Assembly: GCA_913058395.1 (NCBI GenBank) | Contig: CAJXQI010000010.1 | Span: forward strand, 117,861 to 181,860 | Direction: 5' to 3' | DNA from: an uncultured Colwellia sp. | GTDB taxonomy: Bacteria; Pseudomonadota; Gammaproteobacteria; Enterobacterales; Alteromonadaceae | Length of the DNA stretch: 64,000 nucleotides | Shown here: positions 1 to 8,404 of the stretch, piece by piece | Layout: each line of letters begins with the position of its first letter | Position numbering within the stretch: position 1 is the stretch's first letter | Program-made: the position numbers and the translations under genes | Notes under the pieces: generated by a model | Told to the model about the DNA's origin: nothing | What the model saw: the letters and a program-made list of their open reading frames with translations, nothing else | Databases searched by the model: none

Positions 1-1
1 G

Positions 2-1183
2 AAAGTAACTCATGTAGAAATTTTTGATATTGAATGTCCGAAGCGTCCCGGCTGGAATCCGGTGTTTATTCGCGTGCATACTGATGAAGGCATTAGTGGC
101 GTTGGTGAAGCTGGTCTTGCTTACGATTGGGGACATAGCGCTGCGGCGGCAATGCTAAAAGAAATTAGCGAAGCGGTGCTTATTGGCTTTAACCCTTTTA
201 ATACTGAATTACTTTGGTCACGTATGTTGCGAGAAAGCTTTTGGGGACTAGGCGGCGGCCCTGTGCTTTATTCTGCAATGAGCGCGATAGATACCGCATT
301 ATGGGATATTAAAGGTAAAGCTTTAGGTTTGCCGGTCTATCAATTACTAGGCGGTAAAACGAATGACAAGCTACGAACTTATGCTAGCCAGTTACAGTTC
401 GATTGGGACACACAAATCAACAAACTAATCGAGCCAGCACAATACGCCGAAGCGGCATTAAAAGCGGTTGCACAAGGCTATGACGCGGTAAAAGTTGACC
501 CGATTGTTTATAACCAAGATGGCAGTTCGTCGTTTGATCGCACAAAGCTATTTACCCCGAAACAAATGCGCTTATTTGGCAATCGTTTACGCGCTATTCG
601 TGATGCTGTTGGTGAAGATGTTGATATTATCTTTGAATCGCATTCGTTAATGGGCGCGGCATCAGCTATTCAAATGGGCAAAATTGTTGAAGAAGTTGGC
701 TGTATGTTTTATGAAGAGCCGGTTAATTATTTAAATTCAGCGGTACACAAAAAAGTGGCTGATAACGTTAATGTACCGATTGCCGGTGGCGAGCGTTTAT
801 ATCACCGATGGGATGTGCGCCCTTACTTTGAAGATCAAAGTATTGATGTTTTACAACCTGATATTGGCTTATGTGGTGGTTTTACCGAAGCTAAAAAAGT
901 GTGTGATTATGCCGATGTTTACGATATTCGTATTCAAGCCCATGTTTGTGGCGGCCCAGTAGCAACAGCCGCTTCGTTGCATTTAGAAACTGCGATTCCA
1001 AACTTTTTAATTCATGAGCATCATACTTATGCGATAAAAGATTGGAACCGTGAGTTATGCTTACAAGACCCACAGCCAATTAATGGCTTTTTTCAAGCGC
1101 CGGATACTCCAGGTATTGGTATTGAACTTAATGATGAAATCGTCAAGCGTTCGCCTAATGTGACGGTGAATGCGCTAAAGTAA
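2..1183 (+). CDS. Enolase-superfamily (mandelate racemase/muconate lactonizing) dehydratase, 5' partial
   Basis: The reading frame is open from the left edge of the window, so the true start lies upstream. An internal GTG at 62 is not the start, because the codons before it are coding-like and give a beta strand typical of the family's N-terminal domain. Counting from that GTG, the barrel carries a K-x-D motif (K144, D146), then FESH (E192), EEP (E218/E219) and GGE (E244), which supply the general base and Mg2+ ligands in this superfamily, and a late HVCGG histidine (H294). Members abstract the alpha-proton of a sugar acid and usually dehydrate it to a 2-keto-3-deoxy acid. The nearby SDR and lactonase-like genes fit a sugar-acid pathway, but they lie on the other strand beyond a regulator and a GGDEF gene. 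The exact substrate cannot be read from the sequence. Confidence 0.88.
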   Translation, partial: KVTHVEIFDIECPKRPGWNPVFIRVHTDEGISGVGEAGLAYDWGHSAAAAMLKEISEAVLIGFNPFNTELLWSRMLRESFWGLGGGPVLYSAMSAIDTALWDIKGKALGLPVYQLLGGKTNDKLRTYASQLQFDWDTQINKLIEPAQYAEAALKAVAQGYDAVKVDPIVYNQDGSSSFDRTKLFTPKQMRLFGNRLRAIRDAVGEDVDIIFESHSLMGAASAIQMGKIVEEVGCMFYEEPVNYLNSAVHKKVADNVNVPIAGGERLYHRWDVRPYFEDQSIDVLQPDIGLCGGFTEAKKVCDYADVYDIRIQAHVCGGPVATAASLHLETAIPNFLIHEHHTYAIKDWNRELCLQDPQPINGFFQAPDTPGIGIELNDEIVKRSPNVTVNALK

Positions 1184-1204
1184 GCTGGCTAAATTCAAGC
1201 ACTA

Positions 1205-1230
1205 AAAAGGGGAGCGAAAGCTCCCCTTTT
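1205..1230. terminator. Bidirectional rho-independent terminator
   Basis: GGGGAGC and GCTCCCC pair around a GAAA tetraloop, with flanking A and T runs on either side. It lies between two convergent genes and can serve both. Confidence 0.9.
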
Positions 1231-1280
1231 AGTTTCTTTTGCCTCAAAAACAATGACCTACTGGCGCTGTCTTTTTTTGA

Positions 1281-1739
1281 CTAAATATAATCGACAGGCA
1301 AAGCCGTGGTGTATTTAATTTCTTCCATCGCGAAGCTTGAACTGATATCGGCAAAGCTTGCTCGTGTTATCAAGCGTTTATAAAAGCTGTCGTAGGCTTT
1401 CATATCAGGCACGGCAACGCGTAATAGGTAATCAACCTCACCACTCATGCGGTAAAACTCGATAATTTCAGGAAAGTCTTCAGCGACGTTTCTAAACTCA
1501 CTTAACCATTCAGGATTATGTTGATTCGTTTTGATGGTAACAAATACCGTTAAGCCAACATTGAGCTTTTCAGGGTCGGCAAGTGCAACACGACCTTTTA
1601 TGATGCCAGACTTTTCCATGGCTTGAATGCGACGCCAACAAGGTGTGGTTGATAAACCTACTTGGCTGGCCACATCACTAACCGAAGAAGTGCAGTCATT
1701 TTGTAGAATTTTTAATATTTTTTTATCGAATGAATCCAT
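1281..1739 (-). CDS. Lrp/AsnC family transcriptional regulator
   Basis: This 152-residue protein has the standard family layout. An N-terminal winged helix (about residues 1-60, with the LSTTPCWRRIQAME recognition segment) is followed by a C-terminal RAM/AsnC ligand-binding domain (about 65-150, with the GEVDYLLRV stretch). Such proteins form dimers or octamers and sense amino acids or related metabolites. The gene stands alone between the dehydratase and the GGDEF gene, convergent with the former. A role in regulating the neighbouring catabolic genes is possible but not shown. The start is an ATG, and full family length supports it. Confidence 0.9.
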   Translation of the reverse strand: MDSFDKKILKILQNDCTSSVSDVASQVGLSTTPCWRRIQAMEKSGIIKGRVALADPEKLNVGLTVFVTIKTNQHNPEWLSEFRNVAEDFPEIIEFYRMSGEVDYLLRVAVPDMKAYDSFYKRLITRASFADISSSFAMEEIKYTTALPVDYI

Positions 1740-1825
1740 AGCGTTTCAGATGAAATAATTTTTTATAATTTACTCAGTATGTGAAATTATATTGCGATAA
1801 ATCAACGCTTATGGCGAGAACTATT

Positions 1826-2836
1826 TTAATCAGCAATGATATTTTTTGCTTTGTCTGAATACATATCAGCATCGGCCGCCGCTAATAACGCTTTCGTTGT
1901 TTTGCCATCGTCAGGGTAGGTGGCAATGCCAATACTTGCCGTTACTGAAACATTTATATCGCCATATTGGATAGGTGCTTCGATGGTTTCTAGTAATTTT
2001 TGTTTAATTTTGTCGTTATTGATTTTTTTGTTCATCACGATAACAAACTCATCGCCACCAATTCTAGCTAACGTGTCGGTTTCTCGCACGGCAGCTTTGA
2101 CTACTTTACCGATATTAGTAAGTACTAAGTCGCCACATTGATGACCGTAATTGTCATTAACTGGTTTGAATTTATCGAGATCAAAATACACTAAACTAAA
2201 TTGAGAGTTGTTTCTCTGTGCTTGCGCTATTTGATAATTAACACGGTCAATAAGTAAGTTTCGATTGGCACAACCAGTAAGTTGATCATACAAAGCGAGC
2301 TTTTTAAGTTGTCGTTCTTGCACCGTTTTTTCAGCCAATAATATATTGGTTTCGATGATATGAGAGACATAGCGAAGGTCATTTTCTACGATAAGCTTTA
2401 GCTGACCTAATGTTTTATCTAACGCAGTTGAATAGTCTGTTGCTTTGGTATCAATAATACAAAAAGAGCCAAAAAGTGCACCGTCAGGCCAGTATAGTGG
2501 ATAGCCTAAATATGACCTTACTGGCCCTTTGCTTACCGGTGGAGCACATGCCCATTCACTATCATCTATGGCATTTTTAACATAAAGTTTGTCGTTAGTT
2601 TCAACAATGCGGCGGCAAAAGCTCTTAATGTTCCAAGGCCAAGTGGCATTTACTTGCAAGAAGTTGTCGTCGTTGTCACTAGTGGCAACAACATTAAAGG
2701 TTTGTTGGCGATATTGCACAATAACGCCGCTAGCAGCGTCAAATAGCTCTGCCATTAAGTTAACAAGTTGTTGCCAATTTTCGGTATTTAGGTTCTCTAA
2801 CGGGTGTTCAATAATGCAATTTGAGGTATTAATCAT
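1826..2836 (-). CDS. GAF-domain diguanylate cyclase
   Basis: The 336-residue protein has an N-terminal GAF-like sensor (about 15-160, with the WACAPPV and SYLGYPLYWPDG stretches typical of GAF) and a C-terminal GGDEF domain (about 178-335). The active-site loop is an intact GGDEF (260-264). An RETD sequence five residues before it (251-254) matches the RxxD inhibitory I-site, so the enzyme is probably active and product-inhibited. It would make cyclic di-GMP from two GTP in the cytoplasm. There is no membrane segment. It appears monocistronic. The GAF ligand is unknown. Confidence 0.92.
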   Translation of the reverse strand: MINTSNCIIEHPLENLNTENWQQLVNLMAELFDAASGVIVQYRQQTFNVVATSDNDDNFLQVNATWPWNIKSFCRRIVETNDKLYVKNAIDDSEWACAPPVSKGPVRSYLGYPLYWPDGALFGSFCIIDTKATDYSTALDKTLGQLKLIVENDLRYVSHIIETNILLAEKTVQERQLKKLALYDQLTGCANRNLLIDRVNYQIAQAQRNNSQFSLVYFDLDKFKPVNDNYGHQCGDLVLTNIGKVVKAAVRETDTLARIGGDEFVIVMNKKINNDKIKQKLLETIEAPIQYGDINVSVTASIGIATYPDDGKTTKALLAAADADMYSDKAKNIIAD

Positions 2837-2961
2837 ATTTTTATTATCCGCAGAATTATTTTGCTATTTAATACTCTGAAATTTCATTGTGTGAGTAGAT
2901 AATCGCTGATTCGAAAAAGTTATCGTTTTAGTATAGTAGGTTACAGGAAAAAAAATGCAGC

Positions 2962-3837
2962 TTAAAAGCGATAAAAGTTGTGAGCATTTTGGTAACAAAG
3001 CTGACTTATATCATTGCCAGTTAACTGTTCATTGTCATCTTGCTTGATCTCACAGTGATTAAGCCAATTGTCTTGATAGCTTGTCTGCCATAAGCATAAT
3101 GGAAAATTACTTGCTAGCATGACACGTGAAAGCCCAAAGCTTGCTATACATTGGCTAATCACTTTTTGTTGCCAACTTTTGCTGTAATTTCTGTCAGCCA
3201 TTTCGAAACCAGAACACTTAATATAAATGTTGCTAAATTCACTTAAGCGCTGAAGATTTACTTGCCATTGTGTTGTGCTATGTTCAATGCTTAAAGGTGG
3301 CCAACCGGCGTGATTGATACAATAGAATAGACCCGAAGTAGCCGATATTATTTCAATTAATTGCTCAATAACTTGGCTATCAGACAATGATAGTTGCAGT
3401 TCAAAGCTGAGTTGCTTTATTGCTAAAAGCTGTAAGTTAATAAGGCTGTTTTCATGTTCAAGTATACTTAACGCTTCATCGTCTAAAATGTGGCGGATGC
3501 CAACAACACTTTTATAAGCTAATAATTTATCTAGTTGCTGTGAAAATATTTCTGGCATTAAAGTAATATCGAGACTGGCAACTGAGCGGAAGTTGCTTTG
3601 GCAGTTTTGCTCTAACCATGCAATTTCTCGCCATGGTTGTTGGTTATCAAATCCGGCCTCAATATGCACAAAACCAGCAAGGCTGAGTGGTGAAGCAAGC
3701 TTAAGGTCTTGCTCATTGAAGTTTTTCGCAATCACTGACTTATCTGGCCAAAAGGGTGGGTTTTCCGCTTTCAACCAGTGGTATTGACCTTTGTTAAGAT
3801 CAAATAAGTGCAGATGAGGATCAATGATATTCATCAT
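2962..3837 (-). CDS. Amidohydrolase family 2 protein, probable sugar lactonase
   Basis: This 291-residue TIM-barrel metal hydrolase begins with the family HxH motif (DPHLHLF, H8 and H10). It continues with a GIRH segment and a late SNFP segment, as in the L-fuconolactonase/2-pyrone-4,6-dicarboxylate lactonase group. It would hydrolyse a sugar lactone to the acid. Two ATG codons stand in tandem at the start, and either could be used. It begins 10 bp after the SDR gene upstream and has no strong ribosome site of its own, so translational coupling is likely. Together the SDR (sugar oxidation to lactone) and this enzyme would make a short oxidative pathway, and the sugar is not identified. Confidence 0.8.
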   Translation of the reverse strand: MMNIIDPHLHLFDLNKGQYHWLKAENPPFWPDKSVIAKNFNEQDLKLASPLSLAGFVHIEAGFDNQQPWREIAWLEQNCQSNFRSVASLDITLMPEIFSQQLDKLLAYKSVVGIRHILDDEALSILEHENSLINLQLLAIKQLSFELQLSLSDSQVIEQLIEIISATSGLFYCINHAGWPPLSIEHSTTQWQVNLQRLSEFSNIYIKCSGFEMADRNYSKSWQQKVISQCIASFGLSRVMLASNFPLCLWQTSYQDNWLNHCEIKQDDNEQLTGNDISQLCYQNAHNFYRF

Positions 3838-3847
3838 GTTTTTTACA

Positions 3848-4573
3848 CTATTGCGCAGTGTAGCCGCCGTCGATCACTTGTAAGCTACCGGTGATAAACT
3901 TTGCTTTGTCTGAACCGAGAAAATAGACCAGCTCTGCAACTTCTTCTGCTTGTCCTAATCTGCCCAACGGTTGTAATGCTGCTTCTTCTGCATGTACTTC
4001 AGCTTTGTTGGCACCAGACTTTTCACAATAATTATTAATAGCTTGATGATAAAGCGGTGTTTCTATCGTACCTGGGCACACGGCATTAGCGCGAATATTA
4101 AATTGTGCGTAATCAAGCGCGGTAGTTTTAGCCATTGATGCCAAGGCGGCTTTACTGAGGTTGTAGGCGAATGAGTTATATTTGGCTATTAATGCTTGGT
4201 CAGAAGCCATTAAAATTATTGCACCATTTTGCTGTGTTTTCATCACTGGTAAAACAGCTTTTACTGCCGCGTATGCACCTTTAACATTGATATTAAAAAC
4301 CCGTTCTAATTCATCTTCACTAGTGTTTTCAATAGAGCCAGAGAAATGAATGCCGGCGTTAGACACTAAAACGTCAATCGTGCCTTGTTTTACGATGTCA
4401 TTAATGATTTGGCTGACCTGACTCACTTGCGTAATATCGCATTGGCAAAACTCACCAAAGTCTGAAGGGCTAATATCTAGATTAAATACTTGATATTGCT
4501 TAGCTAAAAATAGTTTAACTATACTTAAACCAATTCCTGAGCTACCACCGGTAATAACACACACTTTTTTCAT
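3848..4573 (-). CDS. Short-chain dehydrogenase/reductase (SDR)
   Basis: The 241-residue protein is a classical SDR. It has the cofactor loop TGGSSGIG (8-15), NAG (72-74), the catalytic serine in MASD (S124) and YxxxK (Y137, K141). The C-terminal CPGTIETP and ITGSLQVIDGG stretches are also typical. The acidic residue after the second beta strand (NLDIS) favours NAD over NADP. It is the first gene of a two-gene operon with the amidohydrolase, which suggests oxidation of a sugar or of a keto-deoxy sugar acid. The substrate is not identifiable here. Confidence 0.9.
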   Translation of the reverse strand: MKKVCVITGGSSGIGLSIVKLFLAKQYQVFNLDISPSDFGEFCQCDITQVSQVSQIINDIVKQGTIDVLVSNAGIHFSGSIENTSEDELERVFNINVKGAYAAVKAVLPVMKTQQNGAIILMASDQALIAKYNSFAYNLSKAALASMAKTTALDYAQFNIRANAVCPGTIETPLYHQAINNYCEKSGANKAEVHAEEAALQPLGRLGQAEEVAELVYFLGSDKAKFITGSLQVIDGGYTAQ

Positions 4574-4816
4574 ATTCAGAACACATTAATGATTTTGTTA
4601 AATAATATCGTTTACTTGTGCTCAGGGCTACCGCTATCGCATACTAGGAGCTAATGATTAGTAAACATATTTTCTACCGAATATAAAAGTTAATAAATAT
4701 GTGTAGTAAAAAGGCAGTGAAATTTGTATCGGCTGAATGCTTTAAGCAATATATTCGGTCTGTAAAAGCTGCTAAGTAGTGTTTGCATTTTTCAAGGAAA
4801 TAAAGAGGTCGTCAGA

Positions 4817-5245
4817 TTGAGAAATTTGAAAGAAAAATTAAAAGTTTATTACATCATGAGTGTGTTTAGTGTGCTATTTGCCTTACTTGGCTTTAGCTAT
4901 AATGCATGGCGTATGGAGGTTAGCGAAGAAAATAATAATGTCAGAACAGCTGCTTTTGAAGTGTTTGAACATCTGGGCGAATTAGAACATATTATTTTAA
5001 CCGCACATTATGACGGCGATGAAATTTCCGGCAATCCTCGTAAAGGTTGGGTTGAAGTTGGCTTAGTTGTCGACTTGAGCGCTCTTATCGATCCCGATGT
5101 TGCTGATAAAGCGGTTATGCTGAAAGCGGAATGGGCTGACTCTTGGCATTTGATGAATGAAGAAGAAACCGTTGTTAAAGCCTTGGTGAGTAAAATTGAC
5201 GATACTCGCATGGCCATTAAAATGGTATTAAAGGAAATGAGTTAA
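4817..5245 (+). CDS. Membrane-anchored protein of unknown function
   Basis: The 142-residue product has one N-terminal hydrophobic segment (about 11-30) and an acidic soluble remainder, so it is probably anchored in the inner membrane with the rest in the periplasm. I do not recognise a family. The chosen start is TTG at 4817, because AAAGAGG lies about 9 bases before it. The first in-frame ATG (4856) has no such site and would cut into the membrane segment. It is a single gene, convergent with the M20 peptidase. Confidence 0.65.
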   Translation: MRNLKEKLKVYYIMSVFSVLFALLGFSYNAWRMEVSEENNNVRTAAFEVFEHLGELEHIILTAHYDGDEISGNPRKGWVEVGLVVDLSALIDPDVADKAVMLKAEWADSWHLMNEEETVVKALVSKIDDTRMAIKMVLKEMS

Positions 5246-5248
5246 AGA

Positions 5249-5282
5249 ATACCAAAAGCAGGTACTGCACCGCTTTTGGTAT
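5249..5282. terminator. Bidirectional terminator hairpin
   Basis: ATACCAAAAGC and GCTTTTGGTAT form an 11-bp perfect stem around a 12-base loop. It separates the convergent membrane-protein and M20 peptidase genes. The U-tract is weak on both sides. Confidence 0.75.
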
Positions 5283-5305
5283 CTTAAGCTTACTTTACCT
5301 TGCTG

Positions 5306-6835
5306 CTATTTGGCTAATTCAACCAATACCGCAGTATACATTTTCAAATTCAATACAAACTGATCCATGGTAATAAATTCATGCTCAGAATGTCCGGTGT
5401 ATTCAGTGTTTGGCATCGATGGACCAAAGCTTACCGCGTTAGGGAATAAACGTGAATTTGTACCACCACCAATAGCAATCGGCTTAGCGTCTTTAATACC
5501 AGTAAAATGACTAAATACTGATAGCAAGGTATCAACATGTGGCGCACCTTTTTGAATGAAAGGGTCACCAATATAATGTTCAAGTTCAGTCACGTTAGCG
5601 TCAAACCTATTATTCCAATCAACAACTGTTTGATGAATTTCATCACCAAGTTGCTGCTTAGTTTTACCTTGAGGTCGACGTAAATTAATGTTCAGCTCTA
5701 AATTGTCATCGCTTTGCTTAATCACCGTTGGAGCTACCGTCATCGGGCCCATAAAGTCATCTTGATACGCGATATTACCGAATTTTTCCCCTTCTAACCC
5801 CAAACCGATATTGTCATTAACAAAGTTAACTAAAGTACCAGGGCCATTGTTCACCCAACGTGTGCGTGATAATAAGTCTGCTAAGTAAGGAATAGCGTTA
5901 ACACCATCATCAGGTTTTGAAGAGTGTGCTGATTTACCCAAGGCTTTAATGATTAGTGTGCTGTCTTTTAATTCAAGATCAAAACTGACACCTTGGTAAT
6001 CACGCGCTTTACGCATTAAACGTTGCAGTAGCACAATGTTAGCATTTTCAATGGTTGCGCTGGCATCTTCAGGAATTTGGCTGCCAAAGAAACCACCAGT
6101 GAATTCACTGATATAAGGAGAAATGGTTGGCATTTCTTGTTTGTTAAAAACTAACTTAATAGTGCCATAACCTTTTTCAGCCGTTACCACGGGATACTCA
6201 GCATCAATAGTGATGTTGGTTTGTGGTAAGTCGTGAGTTTTAATATAAGCTTTTAAAGGCTCCCAGTCAGACTCTTCCGCCATATAAACATATAACTCGA
6301 TACGTTTATTAAGTGCAATGCCTTTATCTTTAATGGCTTTCATCGCATAAAGTGCGGTAGAAATAGGGCCTTTGTCATCTTCAGTACCTCGGCCAATTAA
6401 GCGGCCTGGCTCTGTTGTGGTATCAAGTTCAAATGGCGACTTAGTCCACTTTTCAGGGTTAACCGGTTGCACATCACCGTGAGTAATAATGCCAACACGT
6501 TCTTTTTGATTGCCTAAGCCAATTACCACTACGTAGCCGTCATCGGTAAAGTCTAAGCCTAGCGCTAATGCTTGCTTTTTTAACTCTGCTTTAAAGGCAA
6601 TATGGGCTGGATTGTCGTTAGCAGAGACGCCGTCTTTTGCTAAGGTATTGTACTTAACAAGTTCACGTAAGCTATTAACCATATCTTTTTGGTAAGTTGA
6701 TACGGCGTAGTCTGCGGTATTTTTTGCGAGAGCACTCACTGGTTCAGTTTTTGCCTCAACAGATAGGCTTATCGTTAATGACAAAACTGATGAAGCCATG
6801 ATGGCTATAGGTAAAAATGTAAATTTTTTAAACAA
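5306..6835 (-). CDS. Secreted M20 family metallodipeptidase (PepV/Sapep-like)
   Basis: The 509-residue protein starts with a signal peptide (about 1-28, ending in SVEA). It then has the M20 catalytic domain: THGDVQPV (metal-binding His and Asp), GRGTEDDKGP (bridging Asp), AEESDWEP (catalytic Glu pair) and a late GGGTNSRLFPN segment, with a dimerisation/lid insertion between. It would hydrolyse dipeptides or short peptides in the periplasm. The start is TTG, supported by GGAG six bases upstream and by the signal peptide beginning there. It is convergent with the upstream gene and has its own terminator. Confidence 0.88.
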   Translation of the reverse strand: MFKKFTFLPIAIMASSVLSLTISLSVEAKTEPVSALAKNTADYAVSTYQKDMVNSLRELVKYNTLAKDGVSANDNPAHIAFKAELKKQALALGLDFTDDGYVVVIGLGNQKERVGIITHGDVQPVNPEKWTKSPFELDTTTEPGRLIGRGTEDDKGPISTALYAMKAIKDKGIALNKRIELYVYMAEESDWEPLKAYIKTHDLPQTNITIDAEYPVVTAEKGYGTIKLVFNKQEMPTISPYISEFTGGFFGSQIPEDASATIENANIVLLQRLMRKARDYQGVSFDLELKDSTLIIKALGKSAHSSKPDDGVNAIPYLADLLSRTRWVNNGPGTLVNFVNDNIGLGLEGEKFGNIAYQDDFMGPMTVAPTVIKQSDDNLELNINLRRPQGKTKQQLGDEIHQTVVDWNNRFDANVTELEHYIGDPFIQKGAPHVDTLLSVFSHFTGIKDAKPIAIGGGTNSRLFPNAVSFGPSMPNTEYTGHSEHEFITMDQFVLNLKMYTAVLVELAK

Positions 6836-7304
6836 GTGGTACTCCAGTGGCTAGCTATTTTTCGTGGTTATAATAGCGCAAGTTAAATGGCTCTAATAGA
6901 TACAAATTGATGAGTTATCAACTTATACAGTTCATACCTGCTCAATTTTTGCAATGAGGTTCAATATTGGACAGTTATCGCATTTGAGAATTATGACCAG
7001 AAAAGTGGTAAATGGTTTCTTAAGATTGAGTAAAGCTGCCATTGTGCATGAAATTAAGCATGGATAATCATTAAGTAATGGACTGAGTCAATGTTAGAAT
7101 AGTGCTAAGATAAAATGCATGGTGCTTGAAATTAGGTTGCTGAAATGACTATCTATATTAATGCTGTATGGATTTGTAGTTAGAAAATATTTATAAATAA
7201 TATATTGACCTCAACTATGGTTGAGGTCTTATGCTGTGGCGAAATTAATACAGAAATGTTGTGGGTATGGAAATACGACGGCATTTCAACTTAGGAAAAC
7301 TTTT
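6836..7304. other. Intergenic region with promoters only
   Basis: I see no gene in this AT-rich gap between divergent genes. Its right end holds the SoxR-type promoter of the efflux operon. The left end must hold the promoter of the M20 peptidase gene, which I could not place with confidence. Confidence 0.6.
7205..7235 (+). promoter_or_regulatory. SoxR-dependent promoter with SoxR box
   Basis: The 18-bp palindrome CCTCAACTATGGTTGAGG (7209-7226) matches the SoxR operator half-sites CCTCAA and TTGAGG exactly. It sits between a -35 hexamer TTGACC (7205-7210) and a -10 TATGCT (7230-7235) with a 19-bp spacer. An over-long spacer bridged by the activator is the hallmark of MerR-family promoters. 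soxR lies about 5.6 kb downstream. The inference is that redox-cycling compounds induce the efflux operon through SoxR. Confidence 0.9.
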
Positions 7305-8396
7305 ATGAAATTACTCCCTTGGCTTAGTGTTGTTGTTATTGTGTCTGCTTCTGTTGGCGGGCTGTTTTATTACAAAGATTCATTGTCTAACAATCAACAA
7401 ATGCAGTCTGGCCCAGAGCCAAGCGCAAAAGTAGAAGCTTTTCGTGCGGTTAATGCTAACTACCAAAAACAACTTTCAGTGATTGGGGAAGGGCATGCGG
7501 TAAAGTATATCGCTTTAAAAAATGAGCTTGCTGGCAAGGTAAGTAAACTTAATATTGCCTCAGGTGATGTTGTTAAAAAAGGTCAAGTGTTACTTGAGTT
7601 AGAGCACACAGAAGAGTTGGCATCATTGGCATCAGCAAAAGCGACTAAAATTTTAAAGCAGCAAACCTTAGCGCGTTATCAAGAACTTGCGAAAGAAAAG
7701 CGTATTAGTAAAGAAAATGTTGATGTTGCCCAAGCTGAGTATCGTATTGCCATAGCTGATATTACCCGCTTAGAAGCGATTATTGCGAAAAAAGTTATTG
7801 TTGCGCCGTTTGATGCCAGTATTGGTATTCACAATATTAGTGTTGGGCAATTTCTTGACAGTAATACTGATATTACTGACTTAATCGGTATTGATGATTT
7901 CATTTGGGTCGATTTTAAAGTGCCGCAAATTTACCCGCAATTAGCGATAAACAGTACTGTTGAAGTAACGGCTAGTGGTGCTTCTTCATTAGTTGGCGTA
8001 AGTAGTGCTGCCGTGATTAGTTCAGTAGAACCTTTATTAACACAAGACTCTCGTCAACTTAAATATCGCGCTAAAGTGCTTAAGTCAGAGTTGGAGGTTA
8101 AGCCTAATCAATTAGTTAAAGTTGCTGTACCTATTACATCTGCGCAGTCAGTGATTATGGTGCCTAGTTTAGCTATTGTGCGTGATCAATTAGGTGAATA
8201 TATTTTTAAGTTGGTAAAAGACGAAAACGGTGATTACCGTGCAAGTCGTGAAAAAGTGACTCTAGGCGACCGGGTAAACGAGCAAGTTATTGTCAATGAA
8301 GGGCTAGCGTTGGATGAATTAGTCGCAGCTAAAGGCTCATTCAAATTACGTCCAGGTCTGAAAATTCGTTTTGATAACGAAAAAATGGGCGGATAG
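7305..8396 (+). CDS. RND efflux periplasmic adaptor (membrane fusion protein)
   Basis: The 363-residue adaptor has an N-terminal membrane anchor/signal segment (about 1-22). A lipoyl/barrel-sandwich half follows (GKVSKLNIASGDVVKKGQVLLEL), then a short alpha-helical hairpin, the second lipoyl half (VIVAPFDASIGIHNISVGQFL) and beta-barrel and membrane-proximal domains. It links the inner-membrane pump to an outer-membrane channel. The open frame extends upstream to a TTG at 7221, but that codon lies inside the SoxR box. ATG 7305 has AGGA eight bases upstream and begins the hydrophobic segment. It is first in an operon with the permease (8-bp gap). No outer-membrane channel gene is present, so a TolC-type protein elsewhere is implied. 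Confidence 0.93.
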   Translation: MKLLPWLSVVVIVSASVGGLFYYKDSLSNNQQMQSGPEPSAKVEAFRAVNANYQKQLSVIGEGHAVKYIALKNELAGKVSKLNIASGDVVKKGQVLLELEHTEELASLASAKATKILKQQTLARYQELAKEKRISKENVDVAQAEYRIAIADITRLEAIIAKKVIVAPFDASIGIHNISVGQFLDSNTDITDLIGIDDFIWVDFKVPQIYPQLAINSTVEVTASGASSLVGVSSAAVISSVEPLLTQDSRQLKYRAKVLKSELEVKPNQLVKVAVPITSAQSVIMVPSLAIVRDQLGEYIFKLVKDENGDYRASREKVTLGDRVNEQVIVNEGLALDELVAAKGSFKLRPGLKIRFDNEKMGG

Positions 8397-8404
8397 GAAT
8401 ACTC